From: Burkholderiales bacterium
Lineage (GTDB): Bacteria; Pseudomonadota; Gammaproteobacteria; Burkholderiales; Burkholderiaceae
Assembly: GCA_947372535.1 (NCBI GenBank)
Contig: CANBUA010000015.1
Location: 1 to 30,232 of the forward strand
Length of the DNA: 30,232 nucleotides
Direction of reading: 5' to 3'
Part shown: in pieces, positions 19,295 through 29,135 of the stretch
Layout of the letters: every line of letters begins with the position of its first letter
How positions within the stretch are numbered: the stretch's first letter is position 1
Position numbers and translations under genes: made by a program
Notes under the pieces: generated by a model
Databases searched by the model: none
Told to the model about the DNA's origin: nothing
Seen by the model: only the letters and a program-made list of their open reading frames with translations

Positions 19295-21541
19295 TCAGCG
19301 ACGGAATCCACCGCCACCGCTGCGGTTGCCACCACCGCCACTGCGGTTGCCGCCGCCACGGTTGCCACCGCCGCCGCCACCACCGCTCTTGCCGAAGAAG
19401 GCATCGGCGCCGATGTAGCCCACCGAGGTCTGCAGCGGATCGGGCTCACGCGGGCCGCCCTTGGTCTGGCCACGGGCGTGCTCGTTCTGATCCGGACGAC
19501 CAAAACCCGAGGTGATGCGCTTGGAACCCTTGGCGAAACGCCGGTCGAAGGTCTGCTCCAACGGATTGGGGATCGGCCCGATGTGGTCGGCATCGTCATC
19601 ACCATCGGGGCGACGATCGACCACGCGCTCTTCACGCGGGCCCTTGTTGTTGAATTGCGGACGATCTTGACCAGCATGAGGGCCGCGCGGGCCTTGGCCC
19701 TGACCTTGGCCGGGTCCGCGAGGACCTTGCTGGCCCTGACCACGTGGGCCTTGCTGACCACCCTGCCCGCCTTGGGCAAAACGATCCTTGCCGCCTTGCT
19801 TGTGATGGCCTTGCTGGCCATTCGGGCCACCTTGCCCAGCCTGTCCGCCTTGCTGCGCACCTTGGCCGCGCTGAGGACGTCCGCCTTGGCGGTCGTCGCG
19901 CTGCTGGCCGCGCTGTTGCTGCTGTTCCTGAGGCTGGCGATCGCCGCCGGCCATGTACTTGACGGCCCGCACATCGGACTCGCCCAGCTCGACCCACACG
20001 CCGCGCTTGAGGCCGTGCGGCAGCACGATGGAGCCATAACGCACGCGGATCAGGCGGCTGACCGTCAGGCCCACCGCATCAAACAGCTTGCGCACTTCGC
20101 GGTTGCGGCCTTCGGTGATGACCACGCGGTACCAACGGTTGAGGCCTTCGCCGCCGCCTTCTTCGATGGACTTGAAGGACGCGGCCTGGCCTTCGATCTC
20201 GACACCGCCCAGCAGCTTGTTCTTGGATTCGGTGGTCAAGGTGCCCAGCACACGCACGGCGTACTCGCGCTCCACGCCAAAGCGCGGATGCATCAGTTGG
20301 TTGGCCAAGTCACCGGAGTTGGTGAACAGCAACAGACCCTCGGTGTTCAGATCGAGGCGACCCACCGATTGCCACTTGCCATGCTGAAGACGCGGCAGGC
20401 GGCGGAACACCGTGGGGCGGTTCTCTGGGTCCTCATGGGTGACGACCTCGCCCGTGGGCTTGTGGTAAGCCAGGATGCGGGCAGGCGGCGGCTGAATGCG
20501 CACGCGGATCTGCTTGCCGCCCACGGCGATCTTGTCGCCAAAGGAGACGCGCTGGCCAATGTGGGCCACCTCGCCATTGACCGAGATGCGGCCCTCTTCG
20601 ATCATCTGTTCGATGTCGCGGCGCGAACCCACGCCGGATTGCGCCAGCACCTTTTGCAGCTTGGGCGCATCGGGCTCAGGGCGCAGCACGCGCTTGGGCT
20701 TGGTCGCGTCCTCGGCTTCGTCAACGGCTTCTTCTTCCTCTTCGTAGACCTCGTCGAAATCGCCAGTCAACAGTTGCTCGAACACGGCAGAGGCCTGCTC
20801 GGCCGCCATGGCCTCGCGGCGGGAAGGACGCGTGTCGCCATCCTGGCCGGCGGCCTCGCCTTCATTGGGTGCGTCGACGCCATCGGCGTTGGCAGATGCG
20901 CCATCGCGTGCAGCCAAGGGCTGTTGCTGCGCATCGTCACGGCGCGGGCCGCGTTCACGACGCTCATTGCGGTCGCCACGCTCGCGTCGGGGACCACGTT
21001 CACGCGGCGCATCGGCACCGGTTTGAGCCTGGGCAGCAGCCTCGTCACCTTCGGACGTGGGGGCCAGTTGCAGGAAACCGTCACCGGCAGGCTCACGAAC
21101 CGCTGGCACGGCGGGGGCGCCGTCCACAGCGACCGCAGATGCCTGCACTTGATCTTCATCCGTGGATGAAGCTTCAGCCGCACGGCGGCGGGGGGCGCGC
21201 TTGGGTTTGGCTACCTCTGCCGTTTCACTTGACGAAACATCTTCACTGGGACCCTGATCATCGGCCGTGGCGATCGCAGGCGCCGTGTCCATGCCATCCA
21301 GCGCGGCTTGCTCGGATGACGCATCGGCCTTGGGCTTGCGGCGGACGGTCTTGCGAGCCACCGGCGCGGCTTCGTCGGTCGCCTGCGCGGTCACAACGGG
21401 CGCATCGTCGGCTGCCTTGGGTTTGCGGGTGCGCTTGGGCTTGGCTCCAGCCTCCGCGTCAGCGCCGGCCTCGGCAGGCGCGCCCCCATCATTTGGAGGG
21501 ATCAGGTCGTTGGGCTCTTGCATGGAGGTATCGGTGCTCAT
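19295..21541 (-). CDS. rluB: Pseudouridine synthase RluB/RsuA family with long disordered arms
   Basis: RluB makes a pseudouridine in helix 89-90 of 23S rRNA (position 2605 in E. coli). In the 748-residue product the enzyme occupies only about 292-530: S4 domain ([19 protein letters not shown] onward), then the catalytic [15 protein letters not shown] (about 394-408, Asp397), [12 protein letters not shown] and LPHGLKRG. Before it lie about 290 Ala/Glu/Asp/Arg-rich residues, with [13 protein letters not shown] patches and [19 protein letters not shown]. After it lie about 220 Gln/Gly-rich residues ending in repeated GGGGNRS. The E. coli protein is 291 residues. The ATG shares one base with the scpB stop. 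RsuA-family specificity for RluB over RluE/F is inferred. Confidence 0.9.
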   Translation of the reverse strand: MSTDTSMQEPNDLIPPNDGGAPAEAGADAEAGAKPKRTRKPKAADDAPVVTAQATDEAAPVARKTVRRKPKADASSEQAALDGMDTAPAIATADDQGPSEDVSSSETAEVAKPKRAPRRRAAEASSTDEDQVQASAVAVDGAPAVPAVREPAGDGFLQLAPTSEGDEAAAQAQTGADAPRERGPRRERGDRNERRERGPRRDDAQQQPLAARDGASANADGVDAPNEGEAAGQDGDTRPSRREAMAAEQASAVFEQLLTGDFDEVYEEEEEAVDEAEDATKPKRVLRPEPDAPKLQKVLAQSGVGSRRDIEQMIEEGRISVNGEVAHIGQRVSFGDKIAVGGKQIRVRIQPPPARILAYHKPTGEVVTHEDPENRPTVFRRLPRLQHGKWQSVGRLDLNTEGLLLFTNSGDLANQLMHPRFGVEREYAVRVLGTLTTESKNKLLGGVEIEGQAASFKSIEEGGGEGLNRWYRVVITEGRNREVRKLFDAVGLTVSRLIRVRYGSIVLPHGLKRGVWVELGESDVRAVKYMAGGDRQPQEQQQQRGQQRDDRQGGRPQRGQGAQQGGQAGQGGPNGQQGHHKQGGKDRFAQGGQGGQQGPRGQGQQGPRGPGQGQGQGPRGPHAGQDRPQFNNKGPREERVVDRRPDGDDDADHIGPIPNPLEQTFDRRFAKGSKRITSGFGRPDQNEHARGQTKGGPREPDPLQTSVGYIGADAFFGKSGGGGGGGNRGGGNRSGGGGNRSGGGGFRR

Positions 21542-22314
21542 CAAACGGGAAAAGAAGGGGGAGGTGCCGGGTCGGCATCGTCGCCGGAGGGCAGGCCCTC
21601 GGCGGCGACAATTTCAATGTCGGGGTCAGTGTCATGGCCATCGACCAGCGAGGCCTGAGCCTCCAGCAAGGTCGCCTGACCACTGTCGTCGTGGCTGGCC
21701 AGACTGGTCGCGTGGGCCACAGCCGCCTGCGCCAAGGCCTCATCCAGGCCGGGCAAAGCCTGCTGCCCGACGGCCAAGCTGCTCAACTCGGGCAACTGCT
21801 GAAGCGATTGCAGGCCCATGTCGGCCAGGAAATCCCGTGTCGTGGCATACAGCCCAGGGCGCCCAGGCGCATCGCGGTGGCCGATGACCTCGATCCAGCC
21901 CCGGTCCTCCAGCATTTTCACGATCTGGGTGCTGACGGTCACGCCGCGGATGTCTTCGATGTCACCGCGCGTCACAGGCTGCTTGTAGGCAATGATCGCC
22001 AGGGTTTCCATCGTGGCACGCGAATACTTGGGCGGTTTTTCAGGGTTGAGCTTGTCGAGGTATGCCTGGACGTGCGGCAGGGTCTGGAAGCGCCAGCCAG
22101 TGGCCAGCTCGCGCAGTTCGGCACCCCGTCCATCCCAGCGCACGGCGATGTCCGTCAGCAGCGCACGCACGGCGTCGGCCGACAAGGCGTCGTCGAACAG
22201 CACCCGCATTTCGCGGATGGTCATGGCTTCAGGGGCGCACAAAAGCGCCGCTTCTAGGATGCACTGCGCATCCTGGCTATCGAGAATGTCCATCTCTCCA
22301 GTCACTTCGTGCAT
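21541..22314 (-). CDS. scpB: Segregation and condensation protein ScpB
   Basis: ScpB is the winged-helix (kite) subunit of the SMC-ScpAB condensin that organises the chromosome. The 257-residue product contains [38 protein letters not shown] and the second winged-helix block [67 protein letters not shown] low-complexity tail of about 90 residues follows. The start is unsure: ATG at 22314 or 22293 (close to the usual family start); a TTG far upstream at 22476 is unlikely. It is coupled to rluB by TGATG. scpA is not next to it. Confidence 0.93.
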   Translation of the reverse strand: MHEVTGEMDILDSQDAQCILEAALLCAPEAMTIREMRVLFDDALSADAVRALLTDIAVRWDGRGAELRELATGWRFQTLPHVQAYLDKLNPEKPPKYSRATMETLAIIAYKQPVTRGDIEDIRGVTVSTQIVKMLEDRGWIEVIGHRDAPGRPGLYATTRDFLADMGLQSLQQLPELSSLAVGQQALPGLDEALAQAAVAHATSLASHDDSGQATLLEAQASLVDGHDTDPDIEIVAAEGLPSGDDADPAPPPSFPV

Positions 22315-22466
22315 GGGCCCATGGCGGAACCGTCCCTGAGGGATGGGCGCTACAAGGCTTGCATCAATTCGGATCTGAGGGAGCGCTGGCACCTGGCCAG
22401 ACTCCCGTCCCTGTCGAAACGCTCCGTTTGAACTCCACTGCAGGAGTTGGCGCGGGCTTCGGTGCG

Positions 22467-22499
22467 ATGGCGGCAACTGAGGTCACGATGGGCCGCCAT
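22467..22499. repeat. Inverted repeat after rluD
   Basis: ATGGCGGC (22467-22474) and GCCGCCAT (22492-22499) form an eight-pair stem with a 17-base loop, starting 11 bases past the rluD stop codon. No U-tract follows, so any terminator role is doubtful. The rest of the 196-base gap 22315-22510 shows no other clear signal. Confidence 0.45.
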
Positions 22500-22510
22500 T
22501 GGCATGCGTA

Positions 22511-23590
22511 TCACACGCTGGTTGATTGATTATGCACTACCTGGGCCCAAGCTGGGGCCATATCTTGCGGCAAAGGGGCTTCGAACGTCAGGACCTCCCC
22601 ACTGAGGGGATGCGCCAGGCTCAGCCGAGCGGCATGCAGCGCCTGACGCGTCATCCCCAAGGCGGGAGCGCCGCCGTAGAGCGCATCAGCCAGCAGGGGC
22701 CAGCGGCGAGACGACAAATGCACCCGGATCTGGTGGGTGCGCCCGGTGTGCAGGGTGCACTCGACCGCGCTGATGGTCGTGCCTCCCAGGCCGCTGCTCA
22801 GGGGCACGTCCAGGGAGGCGATCAGTTGCACGTCGGTCATGGCCGGTTTGCCGCTGTGCACCACGCCCATCTTGATGCGGGTCGAGGGGTCGCGCCCGAT
22901 GGGCGCCTCGATGCGCAAAGTCTGAGGCGGATGCCCCCACACCAGCGCCCGGTACTGGCGATGCACCTCGCGGGCGGCAATGGCCCGGCTCAGGGCGGTG
23001 CAGCCCATCAGGCTCTTACCCACCACCATGAGGCCACTGGTGTCCTTGTCCAGGCGGTGCACGATGCCGCCACGCGGCAGGTTGGCCGCCAGGGCGTGGT
23101 GCGCCAGCAGGCCGTTCATCAGGGTGCCGCTCCAGTGTCCGGCAGCCGGATGCACCACCAAGCCAACCGGCTTGTTGATGATCATCAGATGCTCGTCCTC
23201 GAAGACGATGGGCAAATCCATGGCCTCGCCCACGAAAGCCATGCTCTGGGCCGTGGGCTCTAGCCGCGCCCAGACGGTCTGGCCAGCCGTCACCTTGCGC
23301 GAGGGCTGAGTCGCCACCTTCTGATCGACCAGGACGCAGCCTCGCTCGATCAACGCCTGGATGTGGTTGCGCGAAAACTCGGGCGCCAGGGCGACCAACC
23401 ACTGGTCCAGCCGTTTGCCGTGGCCAGCCATTTCCACCCGTTGTTCGACCTCTCGCGCCTGTGGCGGTGCCGTCGAGATGCCCTCTTCGCCCAGCTCCGC
23501 CAGAGGGTCGAGGTCCTCGTCCAGGAGGTCCAATTCAGGGGTTTGGGAAGAGGCGGGAGAAGGATTCACGGGCTGCTTTGTTCGAGACAT
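22511..23590 (-). CDS. rluD: 23S rRNA pseudouridine synthase RluD
   Basis: RluD makes pseudouridines at 1911, 1915 and 1917 in helix 69 of 23S rRNA, important for subunit joining. The 359-residue product has an acidic N-terminal extension (about 1-48), an S4 domain (GKRLDQWLVALAPEFSRNHIQALIERGCVLVD, about 58-89) and the catalytic core with GGIVHRLDKDTSGLMVV (174-190, Asp181), plus LHTGRTHQIRVHLSSRRWPLLADALYGG. It is divergent from bamD, as in many Proteobacteria. The usual downstream partner pgeF (yfiH) is missing: scpB follows instead after a 196-base gap. Confidence 0.95.
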   Translation of the reverse strand: MSRTKQPVNPSPASSQTPELDLLDEDLDPLAELGEEGISTAPPQAREVEQRVEMAGHGKRLDQWLVALAPEFSRNHIQALIERGCVLVDQKVATQPSRKVTAGQTVWARLEPTAQSMAFVGEAMDLPIVFEDEHLMIINKPVGLVVHPAAGHWSGTLMNGLLAHHALAANLPRGGIVHRLDKDTSGLMVVGKSLMGCTALSRAIAAREVHRQYRALVWGHPPQTLRIEAPIGRDPSTRIKMGVVHSGKPAMTDVQLIASLDVPLSSGLGGTTISAVECTLHTGRTHQIRVHLSSRRWPLLADALYGGAPALGMTRQALHAARLSLAHPLSGEVLTFEAPLPQDMAPAWAQVVHNQSTSV

Positions 23591-23603
23591 GTCTGGGGGC
23601 TTC

Positions 23604-23609
23604 TATACT
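23604..23609 (+). promoter_or_regulatory. Candidate -10 box of bamD
   Basis: TATACT, 66 bases upstream of the bamD ATG in the 85-base gap to rluD. The hexamer 17 bases upstream (TTCGAG) is a poor -35. On the other strand the same bases read AGTATAGA, so this short AT-rich spot may serve both divergent genes. Confidence 0.35.
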
Positions 23610-23675
23610 GCGCGCTGTCTTGCATTTTTTGGCGGCCCTCCGCACAGCAATCAAGTGAACGTTTTCAAGCCATCC

Positions 23676-24494
23676 ATGACCGGCCCGACCAAGGCCAGCA
23701 AACAATTCCTGTGGGCCAGCCTCATCACCGTGGTGCTCACAGCAGGCCTGGCTGGCTGCGGCTCCACGCCGGAAGACGAGTTCACCGGGGTCAACGCCGA
23801 CAAATTGTATGCGGACGCCCGTGAAGAGGCGGCTGATGGCAACTATGAAGCCGCCATCAAGCGCTACGAGAAGGTCGAGGCCCGCGCCTCGGGCACCCTC
23901 ATGGCCCAGCAGGCCCAGTTGGAGTTGGCTTACGCCTACTACAAGACCGGCGAGCGTGCCCAGGCCCTGGCCAAGATCGAGCGCTTCTTGCGGCTGCACC
24001 CCACCAGCCCAGCCACCGACTACGCCTTGTACCTGCAAGGCCTGATCAACTTCAACGATGACGTGGGCCTCTTCGGCTGGCTCTCCAAGCAGGACCTGTC
24101 CGAGCGCGATCAGCAGGCATCTCGCGATGCCTATGAGTCGTTCAAGCAACTGGTGGACCGCTTCCCGACATCTCGTTATGCCGGCGATGCCCGCCTGCGC
24201 ATGAACCACGTCGTCAATTCGCTGGCCGCAGGCGAAGTGCACGTGGCGCGGTTTTACTACCAGCGCGGCGCCTACCTGGCCGCCGTCAACCGCGCACAAT
24301 ATGCGGTGAGCGAGTTCCGAAGCTCGCCCGCGGTCGAAGAAGCGCTCTTCATCATGGTGCGCTCCTACGACCAACTGGCCATGTCCCAGTTGCGTGACGA
24401 TTCTCTGCGGGTGCTCAAGAAGAGCTTCCCCGAGAGCGCCTACATCCGCGATGGCTACACCGCCGCAGGCAAGCCCTGGTATCAGCTTTGGTGA
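23676..24494 (+). CDS. bamD: Outer membrane assembly lipoprotein BamD
   Basis: BamD is the essential TPR lipoprotein of the BAM complex, linking BamA with client barrels. The 272-residue product has a lipoprotein signal ending in GLAGC (lipidated Cys28) and five-TPR-like helices with LYADAREEAADGNYEAAIKRYEKVEA, QLELAYAYYKTGERAQALAKIERFLRLHPTSPATDYALYLQGLINF and a long insertion DDVGLFGWLSKQDLSERD, typical of BamD. The ATG at 23676 is chosen; a GTG seven codons upstream (23655) would also be compatible. Neither has a strong Shine-Dalgarno. It is followed by a bidirectional terminator. Confidence 0.96.
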   Translation: MTGPTKASKQFLWASLITVVLTAGLAGCGSTPEDEFTGVNADKLYADAREEAADGNYEAAIKRYEKVEARASGTLMAQQAQLELAYAYYKTGERAQALAKIERFLRLHPTSPATDYALYLQGLINFNDDVGLFGWLSKQDLSERDQQASRDAYESFKQLVDRFPTSRYAGDARLRMNHVVNSLAAGEVHVARFYYQRGAYLAAVNRAQYAVSEFRSSPAVEEALFIMVRSYDQLAMSQLRDDSLRVLKKSFPESAYIRDGYTAAGKPWYQLW

Positions 24495-24518
24495 TCTAAC
24501 GAACAATGTGTTGATCGG

Positions 24519-24541
24519 AAAGGGCCCCTGAGGGCCCTTTT
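24519..24541. terminator. Bidirectional terminator between bamD and aceK
   Basis: AAAGGGCCC (24519-24527) pairs with GGGCCCTTT (24532-24540) around a four-base loop, followed by one more T on the plus strand. The symmetric A/T flanks let it act for both converging genes: it starts 25 bases after the bamD stop and nine bases after the aceK stop. Confidence 0.75.
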
Positions 24542-24549
24542 CTGCGCCA

Positions 24550-26463
24550 TCAATCGGTGTTCGTGCCGCCTGCGCTGAAGCCAGTCAGGCGCCCCTGGTC
24601 ATGAACATCAGGCCCCATGGGCTGCACATCCACCGGCTCTTCCACCGGCGACAACTCATCGGAGCCCGAGGCATGCACGCTCTCGCCCATGAGGTTCTTG
24701 AAGCGGCGCGAACGGTCGTAGGGGAACACGTCGTGCACATAACCTGCCTTGATGCGCTCCTTGTGCGTCTGCCAGTAAGAGGCCTCCAGCAGGTCGGCAT
24801 GGTTGGCCATGAAGATGCTGCGCACCCGCGGATCGCCCAGCAAGAAGGGTCCGAACGTTTCGGGGAAGACATCGCGCGGGCCGACGTTGTACCAAATCTC
24901 GCCTGACATCTCCTCTTCCTCATTGCGGGGCTCGGGCACCACGCGGAAGTTGCAATCGGTGATGTACTCGATCTCGTCGTAGTCGTAGAACACGACCTTG
25001 CCGTTGCGCGTGACGCCGAAGTTCTTCCACAGCATGTCGCCCGGGAAGATGTTGGCCGCCACCAGGTCCTTCAAAGCATTGCCATACTCGATCACGGCAT
25101 GCTCCAGGCCCTCGCCTTCGGCCTCCTGGATGTAGATGTTCAGCGGCACCATGCGGCGCTCGATGTAGAGGTGCTTGAGCACGAGGGCTTCTTCGCCCTC
25201 CTCCATCACGCTGGGCGCGAATTTCTTGAGCTCGGCGATCAACTCGTCATCGAAGCGCTCGCGCGGAAAGGCCACGTTCGTGAACTCCAGCGAGTCGGCC
25301 ATGCGCCCGACGCGGTCGTGCTGCTTCACCAGTTGGTACTTGCTCATGATGAGCTCGCGCGTGGTCTCCTTTTGCGGCGGGAAGTAATCCTTGATCACCT
25401 TGAAAACGAACGGGTATGAAGGCAGGTCGAACACCAGCATGACCATGCCCTTGATGCCAGGCGCGATGCGGAACTTGTCGGTCGAGTGGCGCAGATGGAA
25501 GAGAAAATCCCGGTAGAACAGGTTCTTGCCGTGTTTTTGCAGGCCCAGTGCGCTGTAGATCTCGGCGCGGGGCTTGCGCGGCATCAAGGTGCGCAAGAAC
25601 TGCACATAGGCCGAGGGCACCTTCATGTTGACCATGAAGTAGGCCCGTGCGAAGCTGAACAGGGCCAGCAAATCGTCCTCGCCAAAGAGTGCGGCATCGA
25701 TGTAGAGCCGGTTCTTGGAGTTGTGCAGGATGGGGATGGCGAAAGGAAGGCTGCGAAAGCCATTGACCACCTTGCCGACGATGTAGGCCCCCTTGTTGCG
25801 AAAGAACAGCGAGGACAGCACCTGGATCTGGAAATTGGTGCGCAGACGCACGGTGCCGACCTGCTCTTGCAGCACATCGAACACATAGCCAATGTCACGG
25901 TCCAAATCTTCAAATGGGATGTCCAGGCCATAGTTCTCGACCATGGTCTTGAGCGTTTCCTTCAGGTTTTCGCGCGTGGGGTAATAGGCCAGGTAGCTGG
26001 CCGTGCCATCGGGGTCGTCATCGTCGATGTATTCGGTCGAGACCGCCGGGCGCACGAAGATGAAGTCGTTGCGGTAGTACTTGCGGTGCAGTATCTTGAT
26101 GGTGACCGAGTTGAAGAAGGTTTCGGCCAGTTCGGGCTGGTAGTGACCGGTCAGCAGGCCGATGTAGAACAGCTTGATCTGGTGCCAGACCTCCATGGGC
26201 AACTGGCTGGCACCGTAGAGCTCTTCCAGGCGCTCGATGGTCTCGTGCACACGCAAGTCGTAGAACTCGATTCGGGCACTTTGCGCATCCTGCTGTGAAT
26301 GCCAGTCCGCCTGCTCGAAGCGCTGCTTGGCCTTGGCGCTGGCCGCCCGGAAGATCTGGTAGTGCTTGTCGAAACCATCGAGCAGGGCTTGAGCGATCTC
26401 AAACACCCGGGAGTCGGTGAGTTGCTGCGGAAACATCGTTGAAGAAGCCTCGGTGGTGGCCAT
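24550..26463 (-). CDS. aceK: Isocitrate dehydrogenase kinase/phosphatase
   Basis: AceK phosphorylates and dephosphorylates isocitrate dehydrogenase at one active site, diverting carbon into the glyoxylate bypass during growth on acetate or fatty acids. The 637-residue protein has the N-terminal regulatory helical domain and the kinase-like domain with ATP loop [13 protein letters not shown] (about 334-346), the ATP lysine in [10 protein letters not shown] (Lys355), and the catalytic region [28 protein letters not shown] Pro/Gly-rich tail of about 45 residues makes it longer than the 578-residue E. coli enzyme. The ATG at 26463 is preferred to a TTG at 26487; no Shine-Dalgarno is seen. aceA and aceB are absent from the window. 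Confidence 0.97.
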   Translation of the reverse strand: MATTEASSTMFPQQLTDSRVFEIAQALLDGFDKHYQIFRAASAKAKQRFEQADWHSQQDAQSARIEFYDLRVHETIERLEELYGASQLPMEVWHQIKLFYIGLLTGHYQPELAETFFNSVTIKILHRKYYRNDFIFVRPAVSTEYIDDDDPDGTASYLAYYPTRENLKETLKTMVENYGLDIPFEDLDRDIGYVFDVLQEQVGTVRLRTNFQIQVLSSLFFRNKGAYIVGKVVNGFRSLPFAIPILHNSKNRLYIDAALFGEDDLLALFSFARAYFMVNMKVPSAYVQFLRTLMPRKPRAEIYSALGLQKHGKNLFYRDFLFHLRHSTDKFRIAPGIKGMVMLVFDLPSYPFVFKVIKDYFPPQKETTRELIMSKYQLVKQHDRVGRMADSLEFTNVAFPRERFDDELIAELKKFAPSVMEEGEEALVLKHLYIERRMVPLNIYIQEAEGEGLEHAVIEYGNALKDLVAANIFPGDMLWKNFGVTRNGKVVFYDYDEIEYITDCNFRVVPEPRNEEEEMSGEIWYNVGPRDVFPETFGPFLLGDPRVRSIFMANHADLLEASYWQTHKERIKAGYVHDVFPYDRSRRFKNLMGESVHASGSDELSPVEEPVDVQPMGPDVHDQGRLTGFSAGGTNTD

Positions 26464-26620
26464 GGGGCGATTAGACGGCGCATGCAAGGGGCATACCCGA
26501 TTCGATCACCGCAGTGTAGTCAAGTTGCCCCCCATCCTCGGAAAACGCCACGCATCACGGGCTTGAGCCATGACAATCAAGGCGAAGGACTTTCCGCCCA
26601 ACACACATTCAGGACCATCC

Positions 26621-28003
26621 ATGAAGCATCTGATCCGCCCCTTGGCCATGGCTTGCGCCGTGGTCTTCGGCAGCCTGCACGCCCTGGCCCATGCGGCCAC
26701 GCTCACGCCGGCGGGCCGCGGCTGGGCCAATGCCATTCCCTTCGACCTCGCCCCTTACGGCGGCTACGAGGCCGAGTTCTTCATGGATGGCAAGGCCAAC
26801 ACCTATGCAGCCGATGGCGCATGGAAGTCCGACGGCAAAGTCAAAATCAAGGTCAAGAAAGCCGACCAGCGCTACAAGACCCGCCTGTTGGTCCGCGCAC
26901 CGGTCGACCCGGCCAAGTTCAATGGCACGGTCGTCGTGGAATGGTTCAACGTGAGCACAGGCTTCGATGTCGAAGTCGATGCCATCCAAGGCCGCGAGGA
27001 ACTGTTGCGCCAGGGTTACGCCTGGGTGGGTGTATCGGCCCAAGGCGCGGGGCTGGACGGTCTGAACCGCACCAACAAGGCACGCTACAGCAGCTTGTCC
27101 ATCCCCACCGATGCCCTGTCCTACGACATTTTCACCGACGCGGCCCGCGCCGTGCGTGAGCAGGCCGACGTGCTGCTCAATGGTTTGCAGGCACAACGCG
27201 TGATCGCCGCCGGCCAGTCGCAATCGGCCATCCGCCTGACCACGTACGCCAACGCGATCCAGCCGGTCGCCAAGGCTTTTGATGGCATTTTCATCAACTC
27301 TCGTGCGTCCGTTGGTGCCGGGCTGGATTCCGTGCTGGGCGGCCCCTCGCCCGCCTACATCCGATCCGATTTGAATGTGCCCGTCTTCCAACTGATGGTC
27401 GAGACCGACCTGCCGTTCTGGAAAGGCGCACGTCAGGCAGACACGCCCAAGCTGCGCACCTGGGAAGTGGCCGGCGCCTCACACATCGACAAATATTTGC
27501 TCGATCTGGTCAGCGATGTCGGCACGCGCGACCTGGGCTACAAGCCCACCAAGTGCAACAAGCCCATCAACGACATGCCATTCCACAATGTGGTAAAGCG
27601 TGTGTTCCGCCACCTGGACCGCTGGATCACGGACGGCACCCTGCCGCCCACCGCGCCCCCCATCACGGTGTCCATCCTGGGCACCACCAAGGATGCCTAC
27701 GGCAACGCCAAGGGCGGCATCCGCCTGCCGGAGATCGAGGCCCCGCTCTACAACTATGACCCGACCAACAGTGGCAACTTCGCGGATGGCCCGCCCATGA
27801 TCAACCCCATCGTGTGCTTGCTGGCGGGCTCGCAGACGCCCTTGACGACCAAGCAGTTGCAGGCGCTGTATGGCACCAAAAGCACCTACGTGACGCGCTA
27901 TACACAAGCGGCCAATGCGGCCGCCAGCGCAGGCTACATCTTCCAGCAAGATGCTGATGCAGGCAGCGCAGCCGCCGCTGCAGCGACGATCACCCTACCG
28001 TGA
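26621..28003 (+). CDS. Exported alpha/beta hydrolase domain protein
   Basis: The 460-residue protein has a signal peptide (about 1-25, ending HALAHAA) and a sequence like the bacterial alpha/beta hydrolase domain family (PF20091-type). The nucleophile elbow is GQSQS (Ser200 in the mature-start numbering) in RVIAAGQSQSAIRLTTYANAI. The probable catalytic His is in AGASHIDKY (His288), with acid candidates in LMVETDLPF. The substrate is unknown; esters are likely. The ATG at 26621 has AGGA six bases upstream, preferred to 26570 because it starts the signal peptide. The Ala-rich C-terminus overlaps the next gene by GTGA. It is divergent from aceK, with 157 bases between and no clear promoter. Confidence 0.85.
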   Translation: MKHLIRPLAMACAVVFGSLHALAHAATLTPAGRGWANAIPFDLAPYGGYEAEFFMDGKANTYAADGAWKSDGKVKIKVKKADQRYKTRLLVRAPVDPAKFNGTVVVEWFNVSTGFDVEVDAIQGREELLRQGYAWVGVSAQGAGLDGLNRTNKARYSSLSIPTDALSYDIFTDAARAVREQADVLLNGLQAQRVIAAGQSQSAIRLTTYANAIQPVAKAFDGIFINSRASVGAGLDSVLGGPSPAYIRSDLNVPVFQLMVETDLPFWKGARQADTPKLRTWEVAGASHIDKYLLDLVSDVGTRDLGYKPTKCNKPINDMPFHNVVKRVFRHLDRWITDGTLPPTAPPITVSILGTTKDAYGNAKGGIRLPEIEAPLYNYDPTNSGNFADGPPMINPIVCLLAGSQTPLTTKQLQALYGTKSTYVTRYTQAANAAASAGYIFQQDADAGSAAAAAATITLP

Positions 28004-29073
28004 CCGAACCAAGCGCACCCGTCATCCCCCTGTCCTACCCACTGGGGGCAACCGTGCCAGGGGTGGGCCAGCGGCTCACCTTGCGCCCCGGCATCGACTG
28101 GGTGCGCATGCCCCTGCCCTTCGCGCTCAATCACATCAACCTGTGGGTGCTGGCCGATGAGCAGGACCAACAGCCCTGCTGGACTCTGATCGACACCGGC
28201 GTCTCGACAGAGGCCATCCACCAGGCTTGGCAGCAACTGTGGGCAGGCGGTCTGCAGGATCACCCTTTGGTGCGCGTGCTGGTCACCCACATGCACCCCG
28301 ACCATGTCGGCAATGCGCAATGGCTGATCGAGCAATTCAGCCCGCCGGATCAACTGACTCGTTTGTGGATGAGCACCACGGATTACCTGGCAGCGCTGAT
28401 CTCATCTCAGACCACCACAGGCTATGGGGGCCAGCGCGCCGCTGACTATTTCGCATCACACGGCCTGGTTGATGCCACGGCCATGGCCAAGATCCAGTCA
28501 AGAGGCCAGTATTTCAGCAAGATGGTGCCGAGCATGCCGCCCGCCTACCACCGGCTTCACGATGGCCTGGTGGTCAAGATTGGTGGGCGCGATTGGACGT
28601 GCATCGTCGGCAGAGGGCATTCGCTTGAACACATCGCCCTGTACTGCGCCAGCGAGGGTGTGCTGATCTCAGGGGACATGCTGCTCCCCAAGATCTCCAC
28701 CAACATCAGCGTGACGGACATGGAGCCGCAGGCCGATGCGCTGGGGCTTTTCCTTGATTCCTTGAGCGCGTTCGAGGCCTTGCCACCAGACACGCTGGTG
28801 CTGCCCTCGCATGGACACCCGTTCATCGGTATCCACGACCGTGTCCAACAGTTGCGGGATCACCATGACGCCCGGCTGGCCGACATCCTGGCGGCATGCC
28901 GCATCCGGCCATCATCGGCCTGGGATTTGCTGCCCGTGTTGTTCAACCGCACGCTGGACGAGCACCAGATCACCTTCGCGATGGGCGAGGCTGTGGCGCA
29001 CCTGAATTACCTGTGGCTTCGAGGTGAATTGGGCCGCGAGCGTGATGCCGAAGGCGTCTGGCGTTTCGGTTGA
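28000..29073 (+). CDS. Metallo-beta-lactamase-fold hydrolase
   Basis: Cytoplasmic protein of 357 residues (no signal peptide) with the MBL metal motif THMHPDH (96-102, HxHxDH), the further His in VGRGHSLEHIALY (about 207-219), the bridging Asp in SGDMLLPK, and the last His in LPSHGHPF. The strand LWVLADEQDQQPCWTLIDTGVS opens the fold. This resembles the glyoxalase II/ARO-type MBL hydrolases that cleave thioesters or lactones, but the substrate cannot be read. A helical C-terminal domain (about 285-345) follows. It starts with GTG, overlapping the stop of the exported hydrolase by four bases, so the two are probably translated together. Confidence 0.88.
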   Translation: MTEPSAPVIPLSYPLGATVPGVGQRLTLRPGIDWVRMPLPFALNHINLWVLADEQDQQPCWTLIDTGVSTEAIHQAWQQLWAGGLQDHPLVRVLVTHMHPDHVGNAQWLIEQFSPPDQLTRLWMSTTDYLAALISSQTTTGYGGQRAADYFASHGLVDATAMAKIQSRGQYFSKMVPSMPPAYHRLHDGLVVKIGGRDWTCIVGRGHSLEHIALYCASEGVLISGDMLLPKISTNISVTDMEPQADALGLFLDSLSAFEALPPDTLVLPSHGHPFIGIHDRVQQLRDHHDARLADILAACRIRPSSAWDLLPVLFNRTLDEHQITFAMGEAVAHLNYLWLRGELGRERDAEGVWRFG

Positions 29074-29135
29074 GACGGTGTCAGCAGACGTGGCACGAAG
29101 ACGAAGCGCATAGCGCCGTTGATCGGTCAGGTCGC

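Noticed and set aside
19298..19390. Short GC-rich repeats at the rluB 3' end considered as a DNA repeat array
   Set aside because: The repeats are in frame and encode Gly-Gly-Asn-Arg-Ser units of the protein tail; no regular spacers are present, so it is not a CRISPR or satellite array.
19193..21169. Open frame of 658 codons on the plus strand opposite rluB
   Set aside because: It is antisense to rluB, which has clear S4 and catalytic motifs. The product is repetitive Ala/Thr/Leu without a known domain, as expected from high GC and the low-complexity arms.
26464..26620. TTGACT at 26518-26523 as the aceK -35 box
   Set aside because: No acceptable -10 lies 16-19 bases downstream on the minus strand.
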